64,000 bases of DNA from contig NZ_VAHM01000021.1 in assembly GCF_005796185.1 (NCBI RefSeq), positions 1 to 64,000 of the forward strand, given 5' to 3'. The position numbers were made by a program, and so were the translations under genes. Shown here piece after piece: positions 52,074-61,743 of this stretch (the first letter of the stretch is position 1; each line of letters opens with the position of its first letter). Below the pieces are notes generated by a model. That model was not told the origin of the DNA, made no database searches, and saw only the letters and a program-made list of their open reading frames with translations. This DNA is from Pseudarthrobacter sp. NamB4. Lineage in GTDB: Bacteria; Actinomycetota; Actinomycetes; Actinomycetales; Micrococcaceae.

Positions 52074-52985
52074 CTAAGTGGGCAGACCGGAGAGGCCAAT
52101 GCGATAGATTTTTCTTGCTGTTTCGGCAAATAGGTCCCCGCGTTCGCCGTCCGTCATGTCCGCGGTTATGTCGTCGAAGGCGGTGTAGAGCGCGGTGAAA
52201 CTGGAGTAGAGGCTGTCCACGGGAAAGTTGCTTCCGAACATTGTGCGGGACGGGCCGAAGACCTCAATGGTTTCCAGAATGATTGGCCGTATGGACGCCG
52301 TTGTCCAGGAGTGGTCGTTGGTTCCCAGCGCGGAGATCTTGGTGACTACGTTTGGCTGCTTCGCCAGCTTTTCCATACCAGCCCGCCAGTTCCGGAGGGA
52401 GGCCGGGTCTCGGTGAATGGGCATCGCTGCGTGGTCCAGGATGATGGTTGTGTCTGGATGGTTGGCGGCCAGGTGTGCGGCTTGGTCCAGTTGGTCCGGA
52501 AAGATCTGTAGGTCAAAGGACAGGCCCAGGGACGGCAGATGGGCGAATCCAGCCAGCCAGCCGGGGTCGGTGATCAGGTCCGGGCGGGAGGTATGGGTGT
52601 AGCGGTGGTCCGGGTGCCAGTTGAGGATGTCCCGTATTCCCCGTATCGATGGGATGGCAGCAAGCCGTTCCAGTCTGGGCAGCACTCCCGGATCGGCCAA
52701 GGAAGCCTTCGCCACGTGGACCGAGGGCAAGCCGCCGCCGTCATGTACATTCTGGATCCACTCCGCTTCCCAGAATGGGTCCTCGGCGCCGTTCTCGATG
52801 TGGACGGAACCGGCGACAGTGAATTCCCGGGCGTCGGCCAGGTAATCCTCAATGAGGTAGTCCCGCCTCAGTGGGCGGTCGTCTCCATGGTAGCGAAACG
52901 GTTCTGCCGGGCCCTGCAGCCAGGGGTAGGAGCGGGAGAAGTCACACAGGTGGTGATGGGCGTCGATAATTCCAAAATCGAGCAA
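52074..52985 (-). CDS. Amidohydrolase-family protein (COG3618, lactonase-like)
   Basis: A 303-aa TIM-barrel metal-dependent hydrolase. The N-terminal IIDAHHHLCD carries the HxH-type metal motif, ILDHAAMPIH supplies a further His, and FGSNFPVDSLYSS the conserved Asp. Related COG3618 proteins hydrolyse sugar lactones or 2-pyrone-4,6-dicarboxylate. Flanking sugar-acid genes make a lactonase likely, but this is inferred. It is separated from the upstream ABC operon on the same strand by a strong hairpin, so it may be expressed separately or by read-through. Confidence 0.82.
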   Translation of the reverse strand: MLDFGIIDAHHHLCDFSRSYPWLQGPAEPFRYHGDDRPLRRDYLIEDYLADAREFTVAGSVHIENGAEDPFWEAEWIQNVHDGGGLPSVHVAKASLADPGVLPRLERLAAIPSIRGIRDILNWHPDHRYTHTSRPDLITDPGWLAGFAHLPSLGLSFDLQIFPDQLDQAAHLAANHPDTTIILDHAAMPIHRDPASLRNWRAGMEKLAKQPNVVTKISALGTNDHSWTTASIRPIILETIEVFGPSRTMFGSNFPVDSLYSSFTALYTAFDDITADMTDGERGDLFAETARKIYRIGLSGLPT

Positions 52986-53028
52986 CGTGGCTCCTCCTGT
53001 AGCTCTTTGCCGTTTATGAGTGACCGGC

Positions 53029-53078
53029 AGAGCCGGCAGCGGCGGCAGCTGACTTTGGCTGCCGCCGTTACCGGCTCT
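53029..53078. terminator. Long interrupted stem-loop terminator
   Basis: AGAGCCGG and CGGCGGCAGC (53029-53049) pair with GCTGCCGCCG and CCGGCTCT (53058-53078), with a 3-nt bulge on each side and an 8-nt loop. It lies between the ABC permease gene and the amidohydrolase gene on the minus strand. Confidence 0.75.
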
Positions 53079-53124
53079 TGTTCATTCGTACCGTCTCCTT
53101 CAGGCGGCTACAGCCGATTCCGGG

Positions 53125-54204
53125 TCACGCCGTGGCTTCTTTCTGTGGTTCTGACTTTCTTTTCTTCAACAGCGGCCATCCCTTGCTTCCCTGGTCCAGG
53201 GCGACGGCGATGACGACGACGAGACCGGTGACGATCTGTTCATAGAAGCTGGGGACGTTGAGCAGTACCAGGCCGTTGGTGAGTGCCCCGAGGATCAGGG
53301 CTCCGACCAATGTGCCTGCGATCCGTCCTTCGCCGCCCATGAGGTTGGCTCCGCCTATCACGGCCGCGGCGATCGCGGTCAGGAGGTAGGGGCTTCCGGC
53401 ATCGGTTTGCGCTGCATTGATTCGGGCAACGATTACCAGTCCGCCCACTCCTGCGAGTACACCGGAGAGGGCGTACACGGCGATTTTGACTCTGTCAACG
53501 CGGACACCGGAGAGCCAGGCCGTTTCTTCACTGCCCCCGGTAGCGATGACGTTCTGCCCAAATACTGTCCGGCGGAGCAGCAGCCAGCAGAGAATCGCGA
53601 GAACCGCCACCAGGATGACCGCGACAGGGATGCCACCGACGTAGCTGTTGAGCATGAACACAAAGTCTTTGGGGACGTTGTAAACCGGGCGCCCGTTCGT
53701 AACGACGTATGCGAAGCCTTGGTAGATACTCATGGTGCCGAGGGTGGCAATGAACGGCGGGAGCTTTAGTTTGGTGATTAGCAAGCCGTTAATGGCGCCG
53801 CAGACCAGACCCAAGGCGATGCCGGCGAGCAAGGCAAGGAAGGGTGAGGTTCCGGCATTGACCATGAGGGTGGCAGTAACGATCCCAACGAAGCTCGCGA
53901 TGGACCCGACCGCGAGGTCGATACCGCCCGTGATGATCACGAACGTAATGCCCAGCCCGATGATGGCGTTGACGCTGGCTGAAACGGCGATGTCGCGAAG
54001 GTTGCCGGAAGTGAGGAAGTTGGGATTCAGCAGTCCGAAGATCAGGAAAATGATCACGGCTGCCATGTAGATGCCGAACGCCTGGAGGTTCAGCGTGCGC
54101 CCCTTGTGTAGCTTTCCGGGGATCGAAGCGCCGGGCCGCGGAGCCGCAGGGGTCGTCCGGCTGTCCTGGGCCGGTTCATTCTTGGGCAGCGTGGGCTGGC
54201 TCAT
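53125..54204 (-). CDS. Ribose-type ABC transporter permease
   Basis: A 359-aa inner-membrane protein of the RbsC/BPD_transp_2 family with about 10 helices. A 50-residue Pro/Lys-rich N-terminus precedes TM1. Recognisable parts are VSASVNAIIGLGITFVIITGGIDLAVGS, the coupling region GSEETAWLSGVRVDRVK, and GGANLMGGEGRIAGTLVGALILG. It overlaps the ATPase gene by 4 nt. It would import a monosaccharide or polyol together with the ATPase and binding protein. Confidence 0.93.
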   Translation of the reverse strand: MSQPTLPKNEPAQDSRTTPAAPRPGASIPGKLHKGRTLNLQAFGIYMAAVIIFLIFGLLNPNFLTSGNLRDIAVSASVNAIIGLGITFVIITGGIDLAVGSIASFVGIVTATLMVNAGTSPFLALLAGIALGLVCGAINGLLITKLKLPPFIATLGTMSIYQGFAYVVTNGRPVYNVPKDFVFMLNSYVGGIPVAVILVAVLAILCWLLLRRTVFGQNVIATGGSEETAWLSGVRVDRVKIAVYALSGVLAGVGGLVIVARINAAQTDAGSPYLLTAIAAAVIGGANLMGGEGRIAGTLVGALILGALTNGLVLLNVPSFYEQIVTGLVVVIAVALDQGSKGWPLLKKRKSEPQKEATA

Positions 54205-55704
54205 GTCGTTGTTCTTTCTGCGATGCCCATGGCGTTGGCCACAAGGCTGTGTTCATTAATGTCGTCGCCGGTGTGCTCGGAAACAAACTGGCCCTGGCGC
54301 ATCACCTTGACCCGATCGCTGAGGGAAATGATCTCGGGCAGGTCTGAGGAGACCACGATTACTGCGCTTCCGGCATTGGCCAGCGCGTCGATGAGTTCAT
54401 AAATTTCGACTTTGCCGCCGACGTCTACGCCCTTTGTGGGTTCATCAAAGAGAAACACCTTGGTGTTGCGCCATGTCCACTTGGCGATAACGATTTTTTG
54501 CTGGTTACCGCCGGAGAACTGCCGGGCATTGAGGCGCACATTAGCGGGCCGGAGCGACATTCGCGCAGCGGCCTCCTCCGCGGCGGCGATCTGCTTCCGC
54601 ACACTGATGATGGGCCCAAAGCCGTTGAACTGCCTGTCGGCGGTGAGTGCGACGTTGAAGTAGGCAGGAACCTGCAGTACCAGGCCCTGGTGCTTGCGTT
54701 CTTCGGGGATAAAGGCGATCCCGGCGTTTCGGCTGTCCCGCGGTGAGCGGATCCTGCGCTTTTTTCCGTCGACGCTGACAGTGCCGGCGCTGCCCTTGCC
54801 CGCCCGGATGATGGCCCGGAGGAACTCGGTACGGCCTGATCCGACCAGGCCGGCGATCCCCAGAACCTCGCCGGCCCGGACGTCCACGGAAAGGGGACCG
54901 CCACCGGTGGGGTGGCTTACCCCTGAGGCTGAAAACAGGACCGGAGCCCCTGGCGGGACCGGGTGCTGCCGTTTGAATGACAGCAGCTCCCGGCCCACCA
55001 TGTTCCGCACGATGTCCTGCTCGGAGGTCTGCGCTATCGGCTGGGTGTAGTTCACGGTGCCGTCGCGCAGAACCACCACCTTGTCGGAGATGCTCATGAC
55101 CTCGGGCATCTTATGTGAGACGTAGATGATACCCACCCCGCGGGTGTGGGCAATTCCGCACCCGGTTCAGCACGCCTTCGACGTTGTGTTCCAGCATGCT
55201 GGTGGTGGGTTCGTCGAGGGCCACGATCTTGGCGCCGAACGCCAGCGCCCTGGCGATGGTCAGGGCGTGCCGTTGGGCCGGGCTCAGCCCCCGTACGGAG
55301 GCTTTGGCGTTGAGCGGGAACCCCATCTGGGCGACGTCCGCCAGCGCCTGCTCGATGTCTTTGCCGGCGTCCCGGCGCTGACGGGATGTACGGCCCAGTA
55401 CGAGGTTTTGCTCCACGGTCAGCTGCGGAACGATGGCCGGTTCCTGGTGGGCGATTCTCACCCCGTCAGCCAGTGCCTGGCGGGGTGTGAAGTGCTGCCG
55501 TACGGTGCCCTCAATGATCACGGACCCGTGGTCCGGGACGAGGGAGCCTCCCAGAATGGCGAGCAAAGTGCTTTTACCCGCCCCGTTTTCGCCGGCCAGT
55601 GTGCAAATCTCTCCGCGTTCCAAGGTGAAGCTGACATCGTTTAGAGCACGGACTCCGGGGAATGACTTCGCGATATTCTGCAGTTCAAGCAGCGGTGTAA
55701 CCAT
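54201..55704 (-). pseudogene. Frameshifted ribose-type ABC transporter ATPase (RbsA-like)
   Basis: A two-domain sugar ABC ATPase split by one indel. The first frame (55704-55111, 197 codons) has Walker A GENGAGKST, signature-like GLSPAQRHAL and Walker B KIVALDEPTT. The second frame (55136-54201) begins with IIYVSHKMPEV and carries the degenerate second Walker A GLVGSGRTEF, QFSGGNQQK and LFDEPTKGVDVGG. Shifting frame at GCGGAATTG near 55155 restores RVRIAHTRGVGIIYVSH, so a single extra base is the break. Permease and binding protein are intact. The shift is either a recent mutation or a sequencing error. Confidence 0.85.
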
Positions 55705-55723
55705 GATGGGCGTCGTTTCTGCC

Positions 55724-56785
55724 TTACGGCATTCCGGTCGGGTACTCCCCGACGTTCTCAGAATCGATGATGAAGGCCGGAACGTCGATCCATGCGGGAA
55801 CCTCTTTGCCGGCCATCAGCCAAAGAGCTGCGTCCACGCCGCTGGCGCCTTCGGTCACCGGCTGTTCACTGACAGTGGCGGTCATGTTGCCGGCCTGGAT
55901 TTCCTTCTTGGCCTGGGGGATTCCGTCGGTACCTACAAGCACAACCTTGCCCGTGAGGTTCTTGGCTGCGATAGCGGCTGCGACTCCAAACGCCATGCCG
56001 TCATTCTGGGAATAGAAGGCTTTGATATCGGGGTTTGCCGTGAGCATGGCAGTCGCGATCTCCTGCGCCCTGGTTTGATCCCACTTGGCAGTCTGGGAAG
56101 CGACCAGCTCAAGGTTCGGATGCTTGGCGAGGCCATTCTTGAACCCTTCGCCACGGTTCAGTGCATTGGATGATCCTGGGTCGCCTTCGATCATGGCGAC
56201 CTTACCGCCCTCGGGCAGCTTGGATGCGATGTAGTCAGCAGCCGTTTCGCCGATCGTCAGGGCGTCGGGACCGACGTAAACACTGCCGGGGATATTGCCC
56301 TTGGCGTCATTCAGGATGACCACAGGCACATTCTGCGCCAGGGCGTCGGTGAAGACCGTGTCCAGTCCCGTCGCCGAAATTGGCGAGGCAAGCAGGGCGC
56401 TGCAGCCTTGGTTGGCGGCACTCTTTGCCTTGTCCAGCTGTTCGGTGATGGAGGATTCGTCAGTTACATCGAAAGTCTGGTAGTTGACGCCGAGCCTCTT
56501 GGCCTCAGCCTCGAAGCCGTCCCGCTCAAATCCCCAAAACTCGTTGGACAGCGTCCGGGTGATGTAGCAAAGCTTCGTGTCGGCGGCCGGAGCTGCCGGT
56601 TCCCCCAGGCTGGCCTTTACATCCTTAATCGGTGTCTTCGCCGCAGCGTCAACAAGGCTTACCAGATCACCGGATTGGGAAGGCTGGCCGGCAGGCCCGT
56701 CAGGGGTGGCACTGCAGGCTGCGAGCATTGCGACTGCCGCCGTGGCGGCGAAAAGCTGTGTAGCAGCGCGAGGGATTCTAGTCAT
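55724..56785 (-). CDS. Ribose-type ABC sugar-binding lipoprotein
   Basis: A 353-aa solute-binding protein of the RbsB/peripla_BP_4 family, lipid-anchored (signal peptide with LAAC before SATPDG). Binding-fold parts are KLCYITRTLSNEFWGFERDGF at the start of lobe 1, GCSALLASPISATGLDTVF, and AAIAAKNLTGKVVLVGTDGIPQAK in lobe 2. AAGGA precedes the selected ATG; the longer open frame is non-coding. It is 20 bp from the ATPase gene. The ligand is likely a neutral sugar or polyol. Confidence 0.93.
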   Translation of the reverse strand: MTRIPRAATQLFAATAAVAMLAACSATPDGPAGQPSQSGDLVSLVDAAAKTPIKDVKASLGEPAAPAADTKLCYITRTLSNEFWGFERDGFEAEAKRLGVNYQTFDVTDESSITEQLDKAKSAANQGCSALLASPISATGLDTVFTDALAQNVPVVILNDAKGNIPGSVYVGPDALTIGETAADYIASKLPEGGKVAMIEGDPGSSNALNRGEGFKNGLAKHPNLELVASQTAKWDQTRAQEIATAMLTANPDIKAFYSQNDGMAFGVAAAIAAKNLTGKVVLVGTDGIPQAKKEIQAGNMTATVSEQPVTEGASGVDAALWLMAGKEVPAWIDVPAFIIDSENVGEYPTGMP

Positions 56786-56906
56786 TGTGATAGTTCCTTT
56801 CATCTTTGGAAGGCCCGCGTTATGCGGCACTCTTGCTGAATTCTGTTGCGGTGGGGATGTGGGGTCCGCAACGGTTTCGTGCTTTTTGGCTGGTCCAGCT
56901 GGTCGG

Positions 56907-57848
56907 CTAGTGGCCAACTGAGGTGTTGGCCAGGGAAATTTCCATGGCATCCTCGATATGGCGGACGTCAGCAGGTGTCAGGAAGGATTCAGGCCGGCCG
57001 CAAACGAGCCTGCCTGCCTCATTAGCCGCCCGGAGGCACAAGGGAAACGGATGGCCGCTGGCCATGGCCAGAACCAGGGTTCCCAGGAAGCTGTCACCTG
57101 CACCGACAGAGTTGATGACCCCTGTCGGTTCGACTTCCGCCTGCACAAAGTCATCTCCGTGCAGGGCCGCCGCCCCGCCGCTGCCCAGTGTCAAGACAGG
57201 AGTCTTGGCACCGGCTTCCCGCAGAGCGGTCAGAAGTACCAGGACGTCGGTGTTGAGTGGGACGTCCAGGACGTGGCAGGCCTCGCGGAGATTTAGAACG
57301 ACGATGTCCGCAAGCCGAAGTAGCGACCTTGCCTCTGCACATACCGGCGAGAGGTTCAGCACAACTGTCGAGCCGAGTTCCCGGAATCGGGTGGCGGCCC
57401 GCTTGACGGTGGGAAGGGGCACTTCGAGGTTCAGGACCACGAAGGCCGGAGGTTCATGGGTTTCAAGGTAGCCGTCGATGTCCGCCGGGGAGAAATTTCC
57501 GTTAGCTCCAGGGACAACGACGGTGTCGTATTCACCTTGGGGATCGACTCTGACATGCCCCACGCCCGTGTGGGTCTGCTCATCCCGGATGATTCCCTCG
57601 GTGCTGATCCCCCGTTCGTGCAAGGCATTGACGATGAAGGTTCCCAGATCATCGGATCCTACGCGCCCCACGAGGGTAACCGTCGGATCCACAGCCGCAA
57701 TGCTCATCGCGGCGTTCAGGCTCTTGCCGCCCGCGGCCATCTCAAAGTTGTCCCCAGTGACGTAGCCGGCAGTGCTGGCTTCTACGCCAAGGTAGGCAAT
57801 GAGGTCCGCGTTCACCGATCCGACGACGCAGACACCTGTCGGGGTCAC
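56907..57848 (-). CDS. PfkB-family carbohydrate kinase
   Basis: A 313-aa ribokinase-like kinase. The N-terminal signature is EMAAGGKSLNAAMSIAAV (PfkB motif 1). The C-terminal signature NSVGAGDSFLGTLVLAMA contains the catalytic Asp and anion hole. It starts with GTG directly after the stop of the TIM-barrel gene and lies ahead of the ABC transporter genes. It would phosphorylate the imported sugar or its isomerised form; the exact substrate is unknown. Confidence 0.9.
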   Translation of the reverse strand: MTPTGVCVVGSVNADLIAYLGVEASTAGYVTGDNFEMAAGGKSLNAAMSIAAVDPTVTLVGRVGSDDLGTFIVNALHERGISTEGIIRDEQTHTGVGHVRVDPQGEYDTVVVPGANGNFSPADIDGYLETHEPPAFVVLNLEVPLPTVKRAATRFRELGSTVVLNLSPVCAEARSLLRLADIVVLNLREACHVLDVPLNTDVLVLLTALREAGAKTPVLTLGSGGAAALHGDDFVQAEVEPTGVINSVGAGDSFLGTLVLAMASGHPFPLCLRAANEAGRLVCGRPESFLTPADVRHIEDAMEISLANTSVGH

Positions 57849-58811
57849 CTAGACACCCACTGCTTTTGACCACAGCACGGATGATGAGTGCAGAGCGTCC
57901 CCGCTGGGAAGGTCCGGATGCTCCTGCACCAATTCACGGGCCTTCTCGATGATGGTGCCCATCCGTTCAATGTTCATTTCACACTCGGCAACGGGGTTCT
58001 CGCGTACGGGATCGGTGTCGAAGTAGTACGTTCCCTGGTAGCCCTCGCGGAGCAGATAGTACACAAGTTCCAGTGTTTCCGCGAAGTGTATTGACGCTAC
58101 CACCAGGCCGTCGTCAGCTACCCCGTGGGAATCGTTAAGTTGCAGGCCGAACAGTTTTTGGTCCCGCAGGCACATTGCAGCCGATTGTGACGGGTTCTCA
58201 CGGGCCATCAGCAGGTGCCCGAAGTCCAGCGTGACGCCAAGGTTCGGGCGGTCACAGTCCTTGATGAGATTCATGACGGCGCCGGTGGTGTTAAGAATGG
58301 TTCGTCCACGCGGTTCCGCCGGCTTGTACTCGATGGAGATGCGGATGTCCTGGTCCACGTCAGCAACCGTCCGCAGGCTTTCCACCATCCAGCCCCACGA
58401 CTTCATGTAATCCATCTGGAGCGGGTATTCGTACCCGTCATGCGCGGGCCACAGCAGCACATGGTCGGCGCCGAATTCCCGACAAAGGCTGATGGCTTCC
58501 TTGACCATTCCAACTGCCGCCTCCCGGACGGCGGGATCGGGATTAGTGAATCCCCCGTTGGCAAACTGGGGTGCCGGCCAGCGCAGCTGGATGCCGCGCA
58601 CGTCCAGTTCGGCCTTTTCCAGAGCCGCTTTGATGTCCTCGACTGAATCAGTTTCGAAGTGCTCCGGGTAGTTCAGCTCAAGGGTGGTCAGGCCCTTGAC
58701 GCTGCCGGCAATGGCGATCAGGTCGATTACCGAATCCTCGCCACTGGGGTACTTCTTTCCCTTGCCCAAGGCAAAGGAATTGAGGCGGGTGGCGTACTTA
58801 ATGTCTGTCAT
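57849..58811 (-). CDS. TIM-barrel sugar isomerase/epimerase (xylose-isomerase-like)
   Basis: A 320-aa AP-endonuclease-2-like TIM-barrel protein. Metal-binding residues are expected in SIEYKPAE (Glu), VTLDFGHLL (Asp, His), LQLNDSHG (Asp, His) and YYFDTDPV. Close relatives include L-rhamnose isomerase-like and inosose/ketose epimerase proteins. The preferred ATG (MTDIKYATR) is 50 codons into the longest frame. It is the first gene of the operon with the PfkB kinase and the ABC transporter, which suggests isomerisation followed by phosphorylation of an imported sugar. Confidence 0.88.
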   Translation of the reverse strand: MTDIKYATRLNSFALGKGKKYPSGEDSVIDLIAIAGSVKGLTTLELNYPEHFETDSVEDIKAALEKAELDVRGIQLRWPAPQFANGGFTNPDPAVREAAVGMVKEAISLCREFGADHVLLWPAHDGYEYPLQMDYMKSWGWMVESLRTVADVDQDIRISIEYKPAEPRGRTILNTTGAVMNLIKDCDRPNLGVTLDFGHLLMARENPSQSAAMCLRDQKLFGLQLNDSHGVADDGLVVASIHFAETLELVYYLLREGYQGTYYFDTDPVRENPVAECEMNIERMGTIIEKARELVQEHPDLPSGDALHSSSVLWSKAVGV

Positions 58812-59126
58812 TGCACTTCGCTTTCGATCGTGAAAACCACTCGGTCCACAGGGACGGCGATCGAAATTCCTGACGGAACTTCGGCTCTGAAGTTGGGCTG
58901 GTGTTGGAAGTCTATGAGGGACCAAGCCCAGAAAGGATGGCAGAATCATTTTTGGGGCCAAGATTTTTCACTACTGAATATCCATTCACTACTGCCCTTG
59001 GCGCTTGCTGGCTGGTACCTTGACCACGTTCCGCCTGAGGCAGGCAAGGTCCGTTGACGCAGCGGGATCTCTGAAAGATATTCGCGCCTGCATAATTATT
59101 CAGAAGCTAGACGAAAGTGACGAATT
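58812..59126. promoter_or_regulatory. Divergent control region, ABC operon / SorC regulator
   Basis: 315 bp. Rightward promoter: TTGACG (59054-59059), 17 nt, GATATT (59077-59082), 44 nt before the regulator ATG. Two direct repeats TTCACTACTG (58967-58976 and 58985-58994), 18 bp apart, are candidate regulator sites for the leftward operon. No certain leftward -10/-35 was found. Confidence 0.55.
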
Positions 59127-60116
59127 ATGACGCAGCTCACCGAACCGTCGTCCTTGCTGTCGGTCAGCACCGAACAACTTCGACTCTTCACAAAGATTGC
59201 CGTGCTGTACCACGAGGAAGGCCTGTCCCAAGGTGACATCTCGCAGCGACTGAATCTCTCCCAGGCAAGGGTGTCGCGCTACCTCAAGAACGCGGTGGAC
59301 CTGGGAATCGTGCGGACATCGATTGTCCAGCCAGCGGGAATCTACGTCGGACTTGAAAAAGCCCTCGAGGAGAAGTACCAACTCCGCGAAGTTGTAGTGG
59401 TGGACGTCATGGACGGCGCCTCACTCGGAATGCGGCTGGGCTCGTCCGCTGCCACCTACCTGGAAACCACAATCGAAGCCAACGACTACGTAGGGATTTC
59501 CTCATGGAGCACCACCCTCCTGCACACCGTTGAAGCCATGCGCTCACGCCCCAGAAAAATTGCCAATGAAGTAATCCAGCTCATCGGCGGCGTAGGCAGT
59601 CCCCAAGCCCAGATGCAGGCCAGCCGCCTGGTCTCCCATCTCGCGGAACTCACTTCCGCCAAGCCCTACTACATGGGATGCCCCGGCCTCGTCGCCAATC
59701 AGCAGATTCGGGAGGCGTTCCTCGGGGATCCAGCAGTGGCCGCATCGGTAGAAGCATGGGAGCGGCTGACGACGCTGCTGGTAGGAATCGGAACATTCCC
59801 CGCCTCACCACTCTGGCAAGCCAGCGGTAACGCCCTAAGCAGTGCAGAGGAAGGGGAATTATCGCGGGCGGGGGCTGTCGGCGAGATCTGTCTACGCTTC
59901 TTTGATATCAACGGCGTGCCCATGAAACCCGCCATCGAAGAACGGGTTATATCCATTGACGCCGAGGCCATGATGCAGGTACCCCGCCGCGTGGGTGTAG
60001 CCGGCGGCATGGGCAAACTGGACGCTATCCGCGGTGCCGTAACCGGCGGGTGGATCAACGTCCTGATTACCGACGCCGACGTGGCCAGACAGCTCCTGGA
60101 ACGACCACAGTTGTAA
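59127..60116 (+). CDS. SorC/DeoR-type sugar-binding transcriptional regulator
   Basis: A 329-aa SorC-family regulator. The helix-turn-helix (about residues 20-60) reads YHEEGLSQGDISQRLNLSQARVSRYL. The C-terminal sugar-phosphate-binding domain contains VGISSWSTTLLHTVEAM, IQLIGGVGSPQAQMQA and VGVAGGMGKLDAIRGAV. It is divergent from the isomerase-kinase-ABC operon, which it probably controls in response to a phosphorylated sugar. Confidence 0.92.
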   Translation: MTQLTEPSSLLSVSTEQLRLFTKIAVLYHEEGLSQGDISQRLNLSQARVSRYLKNAVDLGIVRTSIVQPAGIYVGLEKALEEKYQLREVVVVDVMDGASLGMRLGSSAATYLETTIEANDYVGISSWSTTLLHTVEAMRSRPRKIANEVIQLIGGVGSPQAQMQASRLVSHLAELTSAKPYYMGCPGLVANQQIREAFLGDPAVAASVEAWERLTTLLVGIGTFPASPLWQASGNALSSAEEGELSRAGAVGEICLRFFDINGVPMKPAIEERVISIDAEAMMQVPRRVGVAGGMGKLDAIRGAVTGGWINVLITDADVARQLLERPQL

Positions 60117-60682
60117 ATTTGCAGTCACGAAGCCTGTCGTGGCGGGCGAGGTCAGCACCGGCCATCCTGCCAGCGAGGACCGGATCAGCAGGGAGGCCGC
60201 CCACCAGTACCTGTGCCAACTCGTAGCTTGGCTGATGCCTGTCCACGACCGGCGCGGCTGTTACTACCTAATGGGATGACGATCGCTGATATGTGTGCCT
60301 ATCGATTTCGAACTTCGAGCCTTCTGCCAACGCTGTAGGACCAGCCTGATCAAAGTCGTGGCGAACGGCCGCTCGGTCAGCCGGAGCCGTCAAACCCGGA
60401 AACCTGACTCCCTCGACACGTACACGTCCGGTTATGGCACACCCCACCCTGACACCGGCCGTTAGCCTGACGAACTATCCATAATCGGCGTTTCGAGTAT
60501 CAGCGTTCCGCGATGAGGGCGTTGCCCAGCTCCTCGCAATCTTGGTTGCGGATGTGCAGCTGTCGAAGCACGGAAGGGGCGCCGGGTGGTTTGCCGCAAG
60601 ACCCTTGGAATCCAAGCGGCAGGGCCGAGGGAGGTTCCGCTGGAGTCTTGAGCCTTTTGCCGGATCGTGGGGCTGCCTGTGG
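60117..60682. other. 566-bp region without recognisable gene
   Basis: Between the SorC gene and the next LacI gene. One plus-strand frame gives protein-like text (GHPASEDRISREAAHQYLCQ up to a stop near 60280) and another continues after it, but neither has a start signal or a family I recognise. It may be remnants. I see no RNA gene or repeat here. Confidence 0.3.
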
Positions 60683-61693
60683 TTACGGGTGTGGCGGGGC
60701 CGTCGATTCCCTTGGGATGAGCGTGGGGGTTGATTTCCTTACCCGGGGTTCTGTGGCGGGATCCGTGATGAGGTCGATGGCTGTCCTGGCGATGTGGTCC
60801 AGGGGTACACGGACTGAGGTTAGCGGTGTTGGCAGCCTGGCTGAGAGGGGCGTGTCGTTGTAGCCGACGAGGGAAAGATCTGGCCCTATCCGCAGGTCGT
60901 GGCGGTGGGCTGCGGCCATGATGCCCAGGGCGATGTTGTCGTTGGCGGCGAAGATGGCCGTCGGGCGCTTCTTGGGGCTCAGCAGCTGTTCTCCTGCGTC
61001 GAACCCGTTCTCGATCCCGTAGCCGCCGGCAATTGTCCATGGTCGTGGGAGTTTGCTTCCAGCTTCTGCCATGGCTTTCCGGGCGCCGGCGAGCCGGGCG
61101 TTCGCTGTGGAGGTGAAGTCGGGCCCGGTGACGACGGCGATGTCACGGTGGCCGAGGTCGATCAGGTGGCGGACAGCGAGGTATCCGCCCAGCTCATCAT
61201 CACCGAGGGCTGAGGGGCTAACCCCGTCGGTGCGCAGCACCAGGGCGTGAACCACGCGGCGCTCCCGCAGCAGCCGAGGAAGCTCATCATCAAGGCGCGC
61301 AGTGGCCAGAATCAGACCGTCCACGTTCCGGTCAAGCAGTGTTTCTGCCGCCCGCCGCTCGTCCCCCGGGTCGTCACCACTAGTGGCGACCATGGCGAAG
61401 TAGCCCCGGGAGGAAGCAGCCCGTTCAAGCTCTTCGAACATCAGCGCCATAACCGTGTCACTGAGCCGGGGAACGAGAACGCCCAGGGTGCGGGTCTCCC
61501 CGCGGCGGAGGCTGGACGCGAAAGAGTTTCTCCGGTAACCGAGCTCCTCGGCAATCTTACGGACATGGGCGGCGGCCGCCGAACGTGAGGTGGTGCGTTC
61601 ATCCAGGGCGCGGCTGGCAGTGGAGATGCTCACGCCGCTGGCCGCGGCTACGTCCTTGAGCGTGACGATAGCGCCGGGGGCTGCCGGTTCCAT
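60683..61693 (-). CDS. LacI-family transcriptional regulator
   Basis: A 336-aa repressor with N-terminal VTLKDVAAASGVSISTASRALDE helix-turn-helix and hinge FASSLRRGE. The effector domain includes LGVLVPRLSDTVMALMFEELE, HLIDLGHRDIAVVTGPDFTSTA and IFAANDNIALGIMAAAH. The C-terminal 20 residues are Pro/Arg-rich. The start is the ATG at MEPAAPG; the longer frame overlaps the control region. Several AACGTT motifs lie in the divergent promoter region, and AACGTT is a common LacI-family core, so it likely controls itself and the lyase/transporter genes. Confidence 0.92.
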   Translation of the reverse strand: MEPAAPGAIVTLKDVAAASGVSISTASRALDERTTSRSAAAAHVRKIAEELGYRRNSFASSLRRGETRTLGVLVPRLSDTVMALMFEELERAASSRGYFAMVATSGDDPGDERRAAETLLDRNVDGLILATARLDDELPRLLRERRVVHALVLRTDGVSPSALGDDELGGYLAVRHLIDLGHRDIAVVTGPDFTSTANARLAGARKAMAEAGSKLPRPWTIAGGYGIENGFDAGEQLLSPKKRPTAIFAANDNIALGIMAAAHRHDLRIGPDLSLVGYNDTPLSARLPTPLTSVRVPLDHIARTAIDLITDPATEPRVRKSTPTLIPRESTAPPHP

Positions 61694-61743
61694 GGCAGGT
61701 CTCCTTCCAAGCAGGGGCGTAACAGACACTCTATTCCTCCTTT

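Noticed and set aside
60462..61040. 192-codon minus-strand frame overlapping the LacI gene
   Set aside because: Arg/Pro-rich shadow of the LacI frame, which is uninterrupted and has all family motifs.
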